Part shown: positions 1-5,215 of the stretch, in pieces
Numbering within the stretch: the first letter of the stretch is position 1
Layout: each line of letters starts with the position of its first letter
Origin: Clostridia bacterium
GTDB lineage: Bacteria; Bacillota_A; Clostridia; Oscillospirales; CAG-272
Assembly (NCBI GenBank): GCA_017626655.1
Contig: JAGAIH010000325.1
Location: 1-6,222, forward strand
Length of the DNA: 6,222 nt
Direction of reading: 5' to 3'
Translations under genes and position numbers: made by a program
The notes under the pieces: model-generated
Databases searched by the model: none
What the model saw: the letters and a program-made list of their open reading frames with translations, nothing else
Told to the model about the DNA's origin: nothing

Positions 1-364
1 GCAGATGGGTGATGAGGGACAGGACCTGCCCGACGGTCACCTGCATGACACTCTCGGAGGAGTACCCCCGCACGTTGGCCACGGCCACCCCATGGCGGCG
101 GCAGGCCTCCAGATCGATGTTGTCAAAGCCCGTGGCCGCCACGCAGATGATGTCCGGCGCGCCGGCGGGGGCGCCCTCGTCGGGAAGCTGGTCCTCACCG
201 ATCTTGACCTTGTTCAGGATCACAGCGTCCGCACCCGTGATCCGCTCACGGACGGTCTCGGGCGGGGACACGCGGTAGACCGTCACCTCTCCCTCGGCCT
301 CCAGCGGAAGCAGGGAGAGATCATCCCCCAGGGTTCCCGCGTCCAGTACGACGATTTTCTTCAT
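1..364 (-). CDS. D-2-hydroxyacid dehydrogenase (glycerate dehydrogenase-like), N-terminal part
   Basis: I translated this myself: 121 codons from ATG at 364 run open to the window edge, so the 3' part is missing. Full-length relatives are about 310-330 residues, so roughly the first third is present. The family reduces 2-ketoacids such as hydroxypyruvate to D-2-hydroxyacids with NAD(P)H in the cytosol. Family signatures visible are the ILNKVKI strand (about 49-55), the substrate-loop motif AATGFDNID (76-84) and NVRGYSSESV (97-106), which leads into the first helix before the nucleotide-binding domain. The NAD-binding GxGxxG motif and the catalytic Arg/Glu/His lie outside the window, so substrate and activity cannot be judged. 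The start is supported by GGAAGGAG about 10 bases upstream. It lies 90 bases after the 11-mer repeat gene, behind a hairpin terminator. The closest subfamily looks like glycerate/hydroxypyruvate reductase, but this is only an N-terminal resemblance. Confidence 0.88.
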   Translation of the reverse strand, partial: MKKIVVLDAGTLGDDLSLLPLEAEGEVTVYRVSPPETVRERITGADAVILNKVKIGEDQLPDEGAPAGAPDIICVAATGFDNIDLEACRRHGVAVANVRGYSSESVMQVTVGQVLSLITHL

Positions 365-380
365 GTTTGGGGTTCTCCTT

Positions 381-421
381 CCTTCAAAAGAGGGAGGGCA
401 TCACATTCCGATACCCTCCCT
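381..421 (-). terminator. Intrinsic terminator or attenuator before the dehydrogenase
   Basis: Read on the minus strand, AGGGAGGGTATC pairs with GATGCCCTCCCT (one U-G pair) around a 7-base loop, giving a 12-bp stem (+ strand arms 391-402 and 410-421). It is followed by CTTTTGAAGG, a short and interrupted U-tract. It lies after the 11-mer repeat gene and only about 20 bases before the dehydrogenase start, partly against that gene's ribosome binding site. It probably ends most transcripts of the repeat gene. The weak U-tract makes partial read-through plausible. Confidence 0.6.
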
Positions 422-454
422 TCTTCAGCGTTTCGCTATGTACAAGTCAGACAA

Positions 455-850
455 TTAAGCCTCGACGGGAGCCTCAACGGTCTCCTCGACGCACTCGCAC
501 TCAGCCTCAACGACCTCCTCGGCGCACTCGCAAGCCTCGGCCTTCTTGGGCAGCTTAGCCTTGACAGCATCCACAGCATTGGTAGCGGTCTCCTTGACCT
601 TACCGGCGGCGGCGGTGGCGGTCTCCTTGACCTTACCGGCAGCGGCGACGGTGGTCTCCTTGACCTTACCGGCGGCGGCAACGGTGGCGGCCTTGGTCTT
701 AGCGATGGCAGCCTGGCCCTTCTCGGACTTCAGAGCCTCGTAAGCGGCGATGACGCAGCCGGCAGCGACAGCACCGGCGGCAGCGGCGACCAGAACGACG
801 TCAGCGGTGATATCGTTGGTCTTCTTCTTGTTGCAGAACTCGAACTTCAT
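455..850 (-). CDS. Small membrane-anchored protein with 11-residue Ala/Lys repeats and acidic Cys-containing tail
   Basis: Predicted product is 131 residues; I do not recognise a named family. Order of parts: a short lysine-containing N terminus (1-12), a hydrophobic Ala/Val-rich segment about 16-38 that could be one membrane helix, then a lysine-rich helical region. This holds three near-identical 11-mers (TVAAAGKVKET 56-66, again 67-77, ATAAAGKVKET 78-88) and a degenerate fourth (89-99). The tail (104-131) is rich in Glu, Ala and Val with C107-E-C109 and C118-E-C120. Eleven-residue Ala/Lys/Glu/Thr repeats are typical of amphipathic helices in LEA-like and lipid-surface-binding proteins; that link is analogy only. 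An in-frame ATG at 892 would add 14 residues, but the GGAGG at 860-864, 9 bases before ATG 850, decides for the shorter form. It sits 101 bases after the prolyl isomerase gene and before a terminator. Role unknown. Confidence 0.8.
   Translation of the reverse strand: MKFEFCNKKKTNDITADVVLVAAAAGAVAAGCVIAAYEALKSEKGQAAIAKTKAATVAAAGKVKETTVAAAGKVKETATAAAGKVKETATNAVDAVKAKLPKKAEACECAEEVVEAECECVEETVEAPVEA
554..685 (-). repeat. 33-bp tandem repeat inside the small membrane protein gene
   Basis: Units lie at 653-685, 620-652, 587-619 and a diverged one at 554-586; the + strand string GTCTCCTTGACCTTACCGGC recurs with exact 33-base spacing at 588, 621 and 654. Each unit encodes one 11-mer ending in AAGKVKET. 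Near-identity at DNA level suggests recent duplication or ongoing slippage, so copy number may vary between strains. Confidence 0.9.
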
Positions 851-859
851 GGTTTGTAT

Positions 860-864
860 CCTCC
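860..864 (-). promoter_or_regulatory. Ribosome binding site that fixes the start of the 11-mer repeat gene
   Basis: GGAGG on the minus strand, 9 bases before ATG 850. The longer alternative start at 892 has no comparable purine core in front of it, and the added residues (MRIKKKTNIWRIQT) read as translated A-rich leader. Confidence 0.8.
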
Positions 865-881
865 ATATATTTGTTTTCTTT

Positions 882-940
882 TTTATCCGCACAACGCGGG
901 AATAAACGGTCTTGGGTGTCGCTCCTCCGAATCGGGAGCG
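882..940 (-). other. Two leader hairpins between cyclophilin and the 11-mer repeat gene
   Basis: The 101-base gap 851-951 holds two dyads. The first pairs CGCTCC (+ strand 920-925) with GGAGCG (935-940). The second pairs TTTATCCGC (882-890) with GCGG (896-899) plus ATAAA (902-906), with a 2-base bulge and the loop ACAAC. Neither is followed by a U-tract on the minus strand: the second is followed by an A-rich leader and then the ribosome binding site. They therefore look more like mRNA leader or processing structures than terminators. I could not place a convincing -35/-10 pair here. Confidence 0.4.
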
Positions 941-951
941 CGGGGTAACGA

Positions 952-1485
952 TCAGTCCTCGGCCACCACAGCGGCGTCGGTAATCATGATGCAGACGCGG
1001 GGAACGTCGGAATAGAAGCCATAGCGCCCGGTCTTGCAGGAGGCGATCTTATCCACCACCTCCATGCCCTCCACGACCTGCCCGAAGGCGGCGTACTGGG
1101 CGTCCAGATGGGGCGCGTCCTCATGCATGATGAAGAACTGGGAGGAGGCCGAGTCGGGGTCGCTTGTGCGGGCCATGGACAGGGTGCCTCTCTTGTGCTT
1201 CAGGTCGTTTTGCATATAGCCATTGGCCTTGAACTCACCGCGGATGGCCTTGCAATGCTTCTGGTCAAACTCGGGGGTCATGCCGCCGCCCTGGATCATG
1301 AAGCCCTTGATGACACGGTGGAAGATCAGGCCCTTGTAGAAGCCGCTCTCCACCAGGGAGAGGAAATTCTCCACGGTCTTGGGAGCCTTATCGGGGCGAA
1401 GCTCCATCACGATCTTGCCCAGCTCGGCGGGGGTGTCGCCGCTCATTTCGGCGACGGTGAAAATCACCTTAGGGAAATTGCTCAT
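952..1485 (-). CDS. Cyclophilin-type peptidyl-prolyl cis-trans isomerase, cytosolic
   Basis: This 177-residue single-domain cyclophilin catalyses cis-trans isomerisation of X-Pro bonds and aids protein folding. Visible signature: FHRVIKGFMIQGG (55-67), with R57, F62, M63 and Q65 matching catalytic R55, F60, M61 and Q63 of human cyclophilin A. ASSQFFI (113-119) supplies the Q116 and F118 equivalents, and LDAQYAAFGQV (127-137) is the usual late motif. The position of cyclophilin A Trp121 is His126 here, as in many bacterial members; in the known family this substitution weakens cyclosporin binding. There is no signal peptide or lipobox, so it should act in the cytoplasm. The start at 1485 has AGGAG (1496-1500) lying inside the last codons of mrnC, with only 5 bases between the genes, which suggests translational coupling. 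The gene is complete and of normal family length. Confidence 0.96.
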   Translation of the reverse strand: MSNFPKVIFTVAEMSGDTPAELGKIVMELRPDKAPKTVENFLSLVESGFYKGLIFHRVIKGFMIQGGGMTPEFDQKHCKAIRGEFKANGYMQNDLKHKRGTLSMARTSDPDSASSQFFIMHEDAPHLDAQYAAFGQVVEGMEVVDKIASCKTGRYGFYSDVPRVCIMITDAAVVAED

Positions 1486-1490
1486 GTCGG

Positions 1491-1898
1491 TTATTCTCCT
1501 GATTGATTGGTATCGGGCGCGTCGGGGATCATGCCGTAGCCCAGACGGAAGAGATAATCCAACCGCTCGGTCTGCCCCGTGAGGTGCAGATACCCGAACA
1601 GAACCTCCATGCCCGTGGCGCGGCGGTACTCCGCCACCGAGGCGGACTTGGGTACGTTGCCGTGTCCCATGTTCCGTCCTCTGCGGTAGATCGCGGCCTC
1701 CTCCTCGGTGAGGTGAGGCTCCATACGCCCCACGGCCTCGGATTGGGCCGAGGCGCGGACGAAATCCAGCGACGCGCGGTTGAGGTGAGCCGAGGTGGAC
1801 AGTCCCCTCTCGGTCACCAGGTAGGTGCGGACGCAGACCTCCAGCACGCTGTCACCCAGATAGGCCAGCGCGGGGGTGGTGATGTCCGAAAGCTCCAT
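1491..1898 (-). CDS. mrnC: Mini-ribonuclease III (23S rRNA maturation)
   Basis: The 135-residue product is the RNase III catalytic domain without a double-stranded RNA-binding domain. In Bacillus subtilis this enzyme trims both ends of precursor 23S rRNA, using ribosomal protein L3 as helper. Diagnostic parts: PALAYLGDSVLEVCVR (9-24), carrying the first catalytic acidic patch (D16, E20); the YRRGRN helix (71-76); PKSASVAEYRRATGMEVLFG (83-102), with the second conserved acidic cluster including E90 and E98; and YLHLTG with an R-L tail. Length fits the family (about 130-145). The start at 1898 has AAGGAG 9 bases upstream. It is often found beside cysS or rlmB in Firmicutes; here its partners are a small membrane protein 27 bases upstream and the cyclophilin 5 bases downstream, so the usual neighbours are absent from this window. 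Confidence 0.95.
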   Translation of the reverse strand: MELSDITTPALAYLGDSVLEVCVRTYLVTERGLSTSAHLNRASLDFVRASAQSEAVGRMEPHLTEEEAAIYRRGRNMGHGNVPKSASVAEYRRATGMEVLFGYLHLTGQTERLDYLFRLGYGMIPDAPDTNQSGE

Positions 1899-1925
1899 GT
1901 GTGACGACTCCTTGTGGGATAGTTC

Positions 1926-2276
1926 TTATGCCTCGATGGCGTCCTCGGCCTCAACGGCCTCCTCGATGTCGAAGCTCTCATTGCCGCCCTCGGGGATGTC
2001 GTAGTCCTCGCTTCTGCGGTAGACGCGAAGAAGCAGGGTGCGGATCTCGAAATCGCCGTTGCGCTTGACGATGAGCTTGTAGGGGAACAGAAGCACCACG
2101 ATGATGCCGCCCACGACCGAAAGAAGAATGGTCCAGAACAACTTTCTCCGCTTGGCGCGGCGCTCGTATTCCTTCTTGTGGATGACGTGATCGACGTAAT
2201 CCAACACGTCCTCATAGACGTCCGCGATCTTACCGCCGAACTTGGCAAGCGCTTTGAATACCTTGAAAATGAACAT
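1926..2276 (-). CDS. Small single-pass membrane protein with acidic tail, family unknown
   Basis: A 116-residue protein that I do not recognise. The N-terminal part (1-33) could form an amphipathic helix, followed by a strongly basic stretch KKEYERRAKRRK (34-45), one membrane helix about 46-64, a basic segment KLIVKRNGDFEIR (67-79), RVYRR (84-88) and an acidic end rich in Glu, Asp and Ala (about 102-116). Basic residues flank both sides of the helix, so the positive-inside rule gives no firm topology, although the N-terminal cluster favours N-in. The start at 2276 is preceded by an AAGGCAGGAA purine run. The 51-base gap upstream is AT-rich with a GGTTAACC palindrome but shows no terminator, so it is probably in the operon with UPF0210 and mrnC. 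Coding character is supported by codon use and by its fit into the co-directional array. Confidence 0.8.
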   Translation of the reverse strand: MFIFKVFKALAKFGGKIADVYEDVLDYVDHVIHKKEYERRAKRRKLFWTILLSVVGGIIVVLLFPYKLIVKRNGDFEIRTLLLRVYRRSEDYDIPEGGNESFDIEEAVEAEDAIEA

Positions 2277-2327
2277 GATTGGTTCCTGCCTTTCTATAAT
2301 TTTGTTTTGGTTAACCTATTTGACCCA

Positions 2328-3686
2328 TCAGTTCTTGAGACTGTGGATGGGAGCGGGGATGCGGCCGCCTCTGTGGATGAACTTGGCGGGAGAGTAGGGC
2401 TTCAGCTCCATGATGGGAGCCGTACCCAGAAGGCCTCCGAAGTCCACCTCGTCGCCCACGGTCTTACCCACGGCGGGGATGACGCGGACGGCAGTGGTCT
2501 TGGTGTTGACCACACCGATGGAGATCTCGTCGGCAATCAGCCCGCAGATGACCTCCTCGGAGGTATCGCCCGGCACCGCGATCATGTCCAGACCCACCGA
2601 GCAAACGGCGGTCATGGCCTCCAGCTTCTCGATGGTCAGGGCGCCTCGCTTGGCGGCGGCGATCATGCCCGCGTCCTCGGAGACGGGGATGAAGGCGCCC
2701 GACAGTCCGCCCACGTGGGAGGACGCCATGACGCCGCCCTTCTTGACCGCGTCGTTGAGCATGGCCAGACAGGCGGTGGTGCCGTGAGCCCCGCAGGACT
2801 CCAGACCCATATTCTCCAAAATGAGTGCCACCGAGTCGCCCACGGCGGGGGTAGGCGCCAGGGAGAGATCCACGATACCGAAGGGAACTCCCAGACGGTC
2901 CGCGGCCTCAGAGGCCACCAGCTGACCCACACGGGTGATCTTGAAGGCAGTCTTCTTGATGATATCCGCCAAGGCAGACAGGTCGCAATCCCCTGCGCGG
3001 GCAATCGCCGAGCTGACCACACCGGGACCCGAAACACCCACGTTGATGACCGTGTCGGGTTCTCCGACACCGTGGAAGGCACCCGCCATGAAGGGGTTAT
3101 CCTCGGGGACGTTGGTGAAGACCACCAGCTTGGCACAGCCGATGGAGTTGCGGTCGGCGGTCAGAGCGGCGGCCCGCTTGATGGTGGAGCCCATGAGGCG
3201 GATGGCATCCATGTTGATGCCCGCCTTGGTGGTGGCTACGTTCACCGAGGAGCAGACCAGGTCGGTCTCGGCCAGGGCCTCGGGAATCACCGAAATGAGA
3301 TTTCTGTCCCCTTGGGTCATGCCCTTGTGGACCAGGGCGGAATAGCCGCCGATGAAGTTGATACCCACAGTATCCGCCGCTCGCTGAAGGGTATGAGCCA
3401 GCTTCAGAAAGACGTCGGGGGACATATTCCCCGCCACCAGGGAGATGGGGGTCACGGACACCCGCTTGTTGACGATGGGGATGCCGTACTTCTTCTCAAT
3501 ATCCTGCCCCGTGGCCACCAGATGCTCGGCCTTACGGGTGATCTTGTCGTAAATATTGTCGCACAGGCGGTTCCCGTCGTCGCTGACGCAATCGAAAAGG
3601 GAGATGCCCATGGTGACGGTGCGGATGTCCAGATTCTCCTCCCGGATCATCTGGATGGTTTCCAGTATATCTCTCGTATCAAGCAT
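2328..3686 (-). CDS. UPF0210 (DUF711) family, PFL-like fold protein
   Basis: The 452-residue product matches the size and motifs of the UPF0210 family, widespread in Firmicutes, other bacteria and archaea. Solved members are described as related in fold to pyruvate formate-lyase/ribonucleotide reductase barrels, but no reaction is established. Recognisable blocks are [17 protein letters not shown] (108-124), [20 protein letters not shown] (163-182), [19 protein letters not shown] (193-211), VGVSGPGVV (216-224), [20 protein letters not shown] (299-318) and [17 protein letters not shown] (322-338). I see no C-terminal glycyl-radical motif, so a classic radical enzyme is not supported. The start at 3686 has GAGGT 7 bases upstream, overlapping the stop codon of the ACT-domain gene 10 bases away. 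This gene pair with an ACT protein is a conserved arrangement and suggests the ACT subunit senses a small ligand for it. Confidence 0.93.
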   Translation of the reverse strand: MLDTRDILETIQMIREENLDIRTVTMGISLFDCVSDDGNRLCDNIYDKITRKAEHLVATGQDIEKKYGIPIVNKRVSVTPISLVAGNMSPDVFLKLAHTLQRAADTVGINFIGGYSALVHKGMTQGDRNLISVIPEALAETDLVCSSVNVATTKAGINMDAIRLMGSTIKRAAALTADRNSIGCAKLVVFTNVPEDNPFMAGAFHGVGEPDTVINVGVSGPGVVSSAIARAGDCDLSALADIIKKTAFKITRVGQLVASEAADRLGVPFGIVDLSLAPTPAVGDSVALILENMGLESCGAHGTTACLAMLNDAVKKGGVMASSHVGGLSGAFIPVSEDAGMIAAAKRGALTIEKLEAMTAVCSVGLDMIAVPGDTSEEVICGLIADEISIGVVNTKTTAVRVIPAVGKTVGDEVDFGGLLGTAPIMELKPYSPAKFIHRGGRIPAPIHSLKN

Positions 3687-3696
3687 GGACGGGACC

Positions 3697-3966
3697 TCAG
3701 ATGTGGTGCATGGTGTTGAAGATGTCCTCGTGCATGGTGTGGATCACCAGATCGTTGGCCTTGCCCAGATCCTCCAGCTTGTCCACGAACTCCGAGAACT
3801 CGATGGTCAGAGAGTCGATATCCGCCAGCATGATCATGGCAAAATAATCGCTGAGGACCGACTGGGAAATATCCACGATGTTGGCACCGAACTCGGCGCA
3901 GGCGGTCGCCACCTTGGCGATGATACCCACGCTGTCCTTGCCCGTAACGGTAATGACTGCTTTCAT
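3697..3966 (-). CDS. ACT-domain protein, UPF0237 family
   Basis: An 89-residue stand-alone ACT domain. The ligand-site loop [12 protein letters not shown] (8-19) and the second strand [10 protein letters not shown] (28-37) are typical of GcvR-like and UPF0237 ACT domains, which dimerise and bind amino acids or related small molecules. Nothing else is fused to it. Proposed role, by inference: regulatory partner of the UPF0210 protein encoded directly downstream. An upstream in-frame ATG at 4002 would add 12 residues, but it has no ribosome binding site and falls at or ahead of the predicted transcription start. ATG 3966 has AAGGAG at 7 bases and gives the family's normal length. It is the first gene of the minus-strand unit, read from the promoter at 4006-4034. 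Confidence 0.94.
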   Translation of the reverse strand: MKAVITVTGKDSVGIIAKVATACAEFGANIVDISQSVLSDYFAMIMLADIDSLTIEFSEFVDKLEDLGKANDLVIHTMHEDIFNTMHHI

Positions 3967-3973
3967 AGGAAAA

Positions 3974-3979
3974 CTCCTT
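3974..3979 (-). promoter_or_regulatory. Ribosome binding site that fixes the ACT gene start
   Basis: AAGGAG on the minus strand, 7 bases before ATG 3966. It selects this start over the upstream in-frame ATG at 4002. Confidence 0.88.
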
Positions 3980-4005
3980 TTCGGGGGGATGCTATTAGTC
4001 ATTAT

Positions 4006-4034
4006 ATTATACTATAAAACCCGCGGATATGCAA
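4006..4034 (-). promoter_or_regulatory. Sigma-A-type promoter of the ACT-UPF0210-mrnC unit
   Basis: On the minus strand, -35 TTGCAT (4029-4034), a 17-base spacer and a perfect -10 TATAAT (4006-4011). Transcription should begin near 3999, giving a leader of about 30 bases before ATG 3966. An 8-bp inverted repeat arm (4023-4030) overlaps the -35 box. Confidence 0.85.
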
Positions 4035-4089
4035 GAGGTAAATTATGAATTTTTCGAGATTTATACGTGTTTTTTTCACGAATATCCGC
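4023..4089. repeat. Separated 8-bp inverted repeat over the minus promoter
   Basis: GCGGATAT at 4023-4030 is matched by ATATCCGC at 4082-4089 with 51 bases between. One arm covers the spacer edge and part of the -35 box of the ACT promoter. It could be a pair of repressor half-sites, but an 8-bp match in a region this size can arise by chance. Confidence 0.3.
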
Positions 4090-4108
4090 CCCGTCCCCCC
4101 GACCTTTA

Positions 4109-4131
4109 CGGGAAAGAAAAATATTTTCCCG
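4109..4131. repeat. Dyad upstream of the plus-strand promoter
   Basis: CGGGAAA (4109-4115) and TTTCCCG (4125-4131) form a perfect 7-bp dyad around a 9-base AT-rich centre, ending 17 bases before the -35 box at 4149. The spacing between arm centres (16 bases) is of the order expected for a dimeric activator or repressor site. There is no T-tract after it on either strand, so a terminator is unlikely. Confidence 0.4.
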
Positions 4132-4148
4132 AAAAACGCTTTTTTGAC

Positions 4149-4177
4149 TTGCAATCTTTGGGAGGATATGGTATAAT
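4149..4177 (+). promoter_or_regulatory. Sigma-A-type promoter of the two-helix membrane protein
   Basis: -35 TTGCAA (4149-4154), a 17-base spacer and -10 TATAAT (4172-4177) preceded by TGG, which makes an extended TGn -10. Expected start near 4184, giving a leader of about 30 bases before ATG 4214. It is back to back with the minus-strand promoter. Confidence 0.87.
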
Positions 4178-4213
4178 AGGACGAATACAGATCAACGAAA
4201 GAGGTACATCATC

Positions 4214-4741
4214 ATGAGCGATTTCAACACCTTCGAGTTCGTCGTGGACGAGCGCGCCGAGGGCAAGCGTAAGGCCCTCAAGTTCTGGGGACGCTTCGCC
4301 CTCCTGGCCTTCGTCACCATCTGGGTCGTGGTTTCCCTTTGCACCATCTTCTATCTCGCCGTCCTGCCCCTGTGCATGCTGGGTCTGGTGCTCTACTTCT
4401 GGAAGATCTTCAACTGCGAGTTGGAGTACTCCATGGTCTCGGGTCAGATGACCTTCTCCCGCATCTACGGCGGCATGAAGCGCAAAAAGATCCTGGAGGT
4501 CACCATCAAGGACTTCCGTGAGATTGCCCCCCGCACTCCCGAGTCCGACGCCAAGCTGAAGGCCCAGGGGGTCAGCAAGACCTACATGTTCGCCTCCCAC
4601 TCCACCGCCGAGGACCAGTACTACGCAACCTTCGAGGAGAACGGCCAGCTGTGTGTCGTCTACTTCGAGGCCACCGAGAAGACCCTCAAACTCCTGCGCT
4701 ACTACAACCCCGTCACCGTGGTCACCAAGGTCTCCCGTTGA
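4214..4741 (+). CDS. Two-helix membrane protein with probable PH-like cytosolic domain
   Basis: This 175-residue protein starts at ATG 4214 behind AAAGAGGT at 8 bases. A short charged N terminus (1-25) leads into a helical hairpin: membrane segments about 28-47 and 49-66, separated only by a tight turn around LAVLP. The remainder (about 69-175) is soluble and strand-rich: CELEYSMVSGQMTFSRIYGG (68-87), KRKKILEVTIKDFREIAP (89-106), then YYATFEENGQLCVVYFEA (136-153) and a final helix ending RYYNP. This hairpin-plus-beta-domain layout resembles small bacterial PH-like membrane proteins, possibly the DUF6106 group; I am recalling that rather than checking it. Both termini should be cytoplasmic. 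It is monocistronic, with its own extended -10 promoter and a strong terminator 40 bases after the stop. Function unknown. Confidence 0.85.
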   Translation: MSDFNTFEFVVDERAEGKRKALKFWGRFALLAFVTIWVVVSLCTIFYLAVLPLCMLGLVLYFWKIFNCELEYSMVSGQMTFSRIYGGMKRKKILEVTIKDFREIAPRTPESDAKLKAQGVSKTYMFASHSTAEDQYYATFEENGQLCVVYFEATEKTLKLLRYYNPVTVVTKVSR

Positions 4742-4781
4742 TGTGACCGCGAAAAAAATCCGACAACCGAAAAAAACACCG

Positions 4782-4815
4782 AAGGACGGGAGCTTTTCCC
4801 GTCCTTTTGCTTTAT
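4782..4815 (+). terminator. Strong intrinsic terminator
   Basis: AAGGACGGGA (4782-4791) pairs perfectly with TCCCGTCCTT (4797-4806) around the loop GCTTT and is followed by TTTTGCTTTA. It ends the 4214-4741 transcript and isolates it from the RHH-phosphoesterase unit. Confidence 0.88.
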
Positions 4816-4818
4816 AGC

Positions 4819-4962
4819 AAATGAAAAATGAATGATGAAGAATGAAAAATGAATAATTTCGGTGCAAATCCTTCGGATTTGTCCATCTATTCAATGAAAT
4901 CGCAGGAAACCGAAGGTTTCCATCCTCCATTATTCATTATTCATTATTCACTGTTCATTAAC
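4819..4962. mobile_element. Palindromic AT-rich MITE-like repeat element
   Basis: About 140 bases with nested dyads. The left arm (about 4820-4858) is built of AATGAA/GATGAAGAATGAAAAATGAATAAT words; the right arm (4929-4961) is its imperfect inverse, with three exact ATTATTC copies (4929-4949). Inside are two perfect small hairpins: CAAATCC-TTC-GGATTTG (4865-4881) and GGAAACC-GAA-GGTTTCC (4905-4921). No open reading frame or transposase is present. The layout resembles the non-coding palindromic repeats scattered between genes in many Clostridia. Composition is far more AT-rich than the flanking genes. Mobility is inferred, since only one copy lies in the window. Confidence 0.6.
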
Positions 4963-4989
4963 CAACCGTTTTCCAAAGGAGTATTTACC

Positions 4990-5214
4990 ATGAAACAGTC
5001 CTACACCGTCCCCGTCCGTCTCTCCGAGGATCTCCTCCGCAAGCTCATCTACATCTCCGAGGCCGAGGGCCGTACCCCCCAGGCCCAGTTCACCCTCATG
5101 CTCCGCAATACCATCCAGTACCACGAGCGCGCCAAGTCCAAGATCCCCCCCGCGGAGCTGGCCAAGATCGACATCACCCCCTACATGGATGCGCCCACCG
5201 ACAAGGAGGACTGA
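4990..5214 (+). CDS. Ribbon-helix-helix-like small protein
   Basis: 74 residues. Start at ATG 4990 with AAAGGAG (4975-4981) at 8 bases; the in-frame ATG at 4849 is rejected because it would translate the palindromic element. Layout fits an Arc/MetJ-type ribbon-helix-helix fold: strand SYTVPVRLS (4-12), helix EDLLRKLIYISEAEGR (13-28), turn at T29-P30, helix QAQFTLMLRNTIQYHER (31-47), then a Lys/Pro-rich linker and an acidic tail. Members with this fold bind DNA as dimers through the strand and often regulate their own operon, frequently as antitoxins. Here the partner one base downstream is a metallophosphoesterase, not a known toxin. No clear promoter was found between the terminator and the start. 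Fold assignment is by pattern only. Confidence 0.75.
   Translation: MKQSYTVPVRLSEDLLRKLIYISEAEGRTPQAQFTLMLRNTIQYHERAKSKIPPAELAKIDITPYMDAPTDKED
5203..5209 (+). promoter_or_regulatory. Ribosome binding site within the end of the RHH gene
   Basis: AAGGAGG lies in the last codons of the RHH-like gene, 6 bases before ATG 5216. With one base between the stop and the next start, it indicates translational coupling of the two genes. Confidence 0.8.
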
Positions 5215-5215
5215 T

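Noticed and set aside
887..906. Hairpin at 887-906 considered as the cyclophilin terminator
   Set aside because: On the transcribed minus strand it is followed by A residues, not a U-tract.
5..1015. A 336-codon plus-strand open frame over the dehydrogenase and the repeat gene
   Set aside because: It crosses two minus-strand genes and a terminator; its Gly/Leu repeats are the 33-bp units read in antisense.
2178..3719. A 513-codon plus-strand open frame opposite UPF0210
   Set aside because: It is a shadow of the GC-biased minus-strand gene: His/Gly/Asp-rich low-complexity translation, no ribosome binding site, and it spans two real genes and their gap.
4865..4921. Short hairpins considered as a CRISPR repeat or riboswitch
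   Set aside because: The two hairpins differ in sequence, there is no regular spacer array, and no known aptamer core is recognisable.
4106..4930. A 274-codon minus-strand open frame opposite the two-helix membrane protein
   Set aside because: It runs through the palindromic element, the terminator and the promoter, and its translation is low-complexity.
4849..4989. Upstream in-frame start extending the RHH-like protein by 47 residues
   Set aside because: The extension translates the palindromic element; the strong ribosome binding site belongs to ATG 4990.
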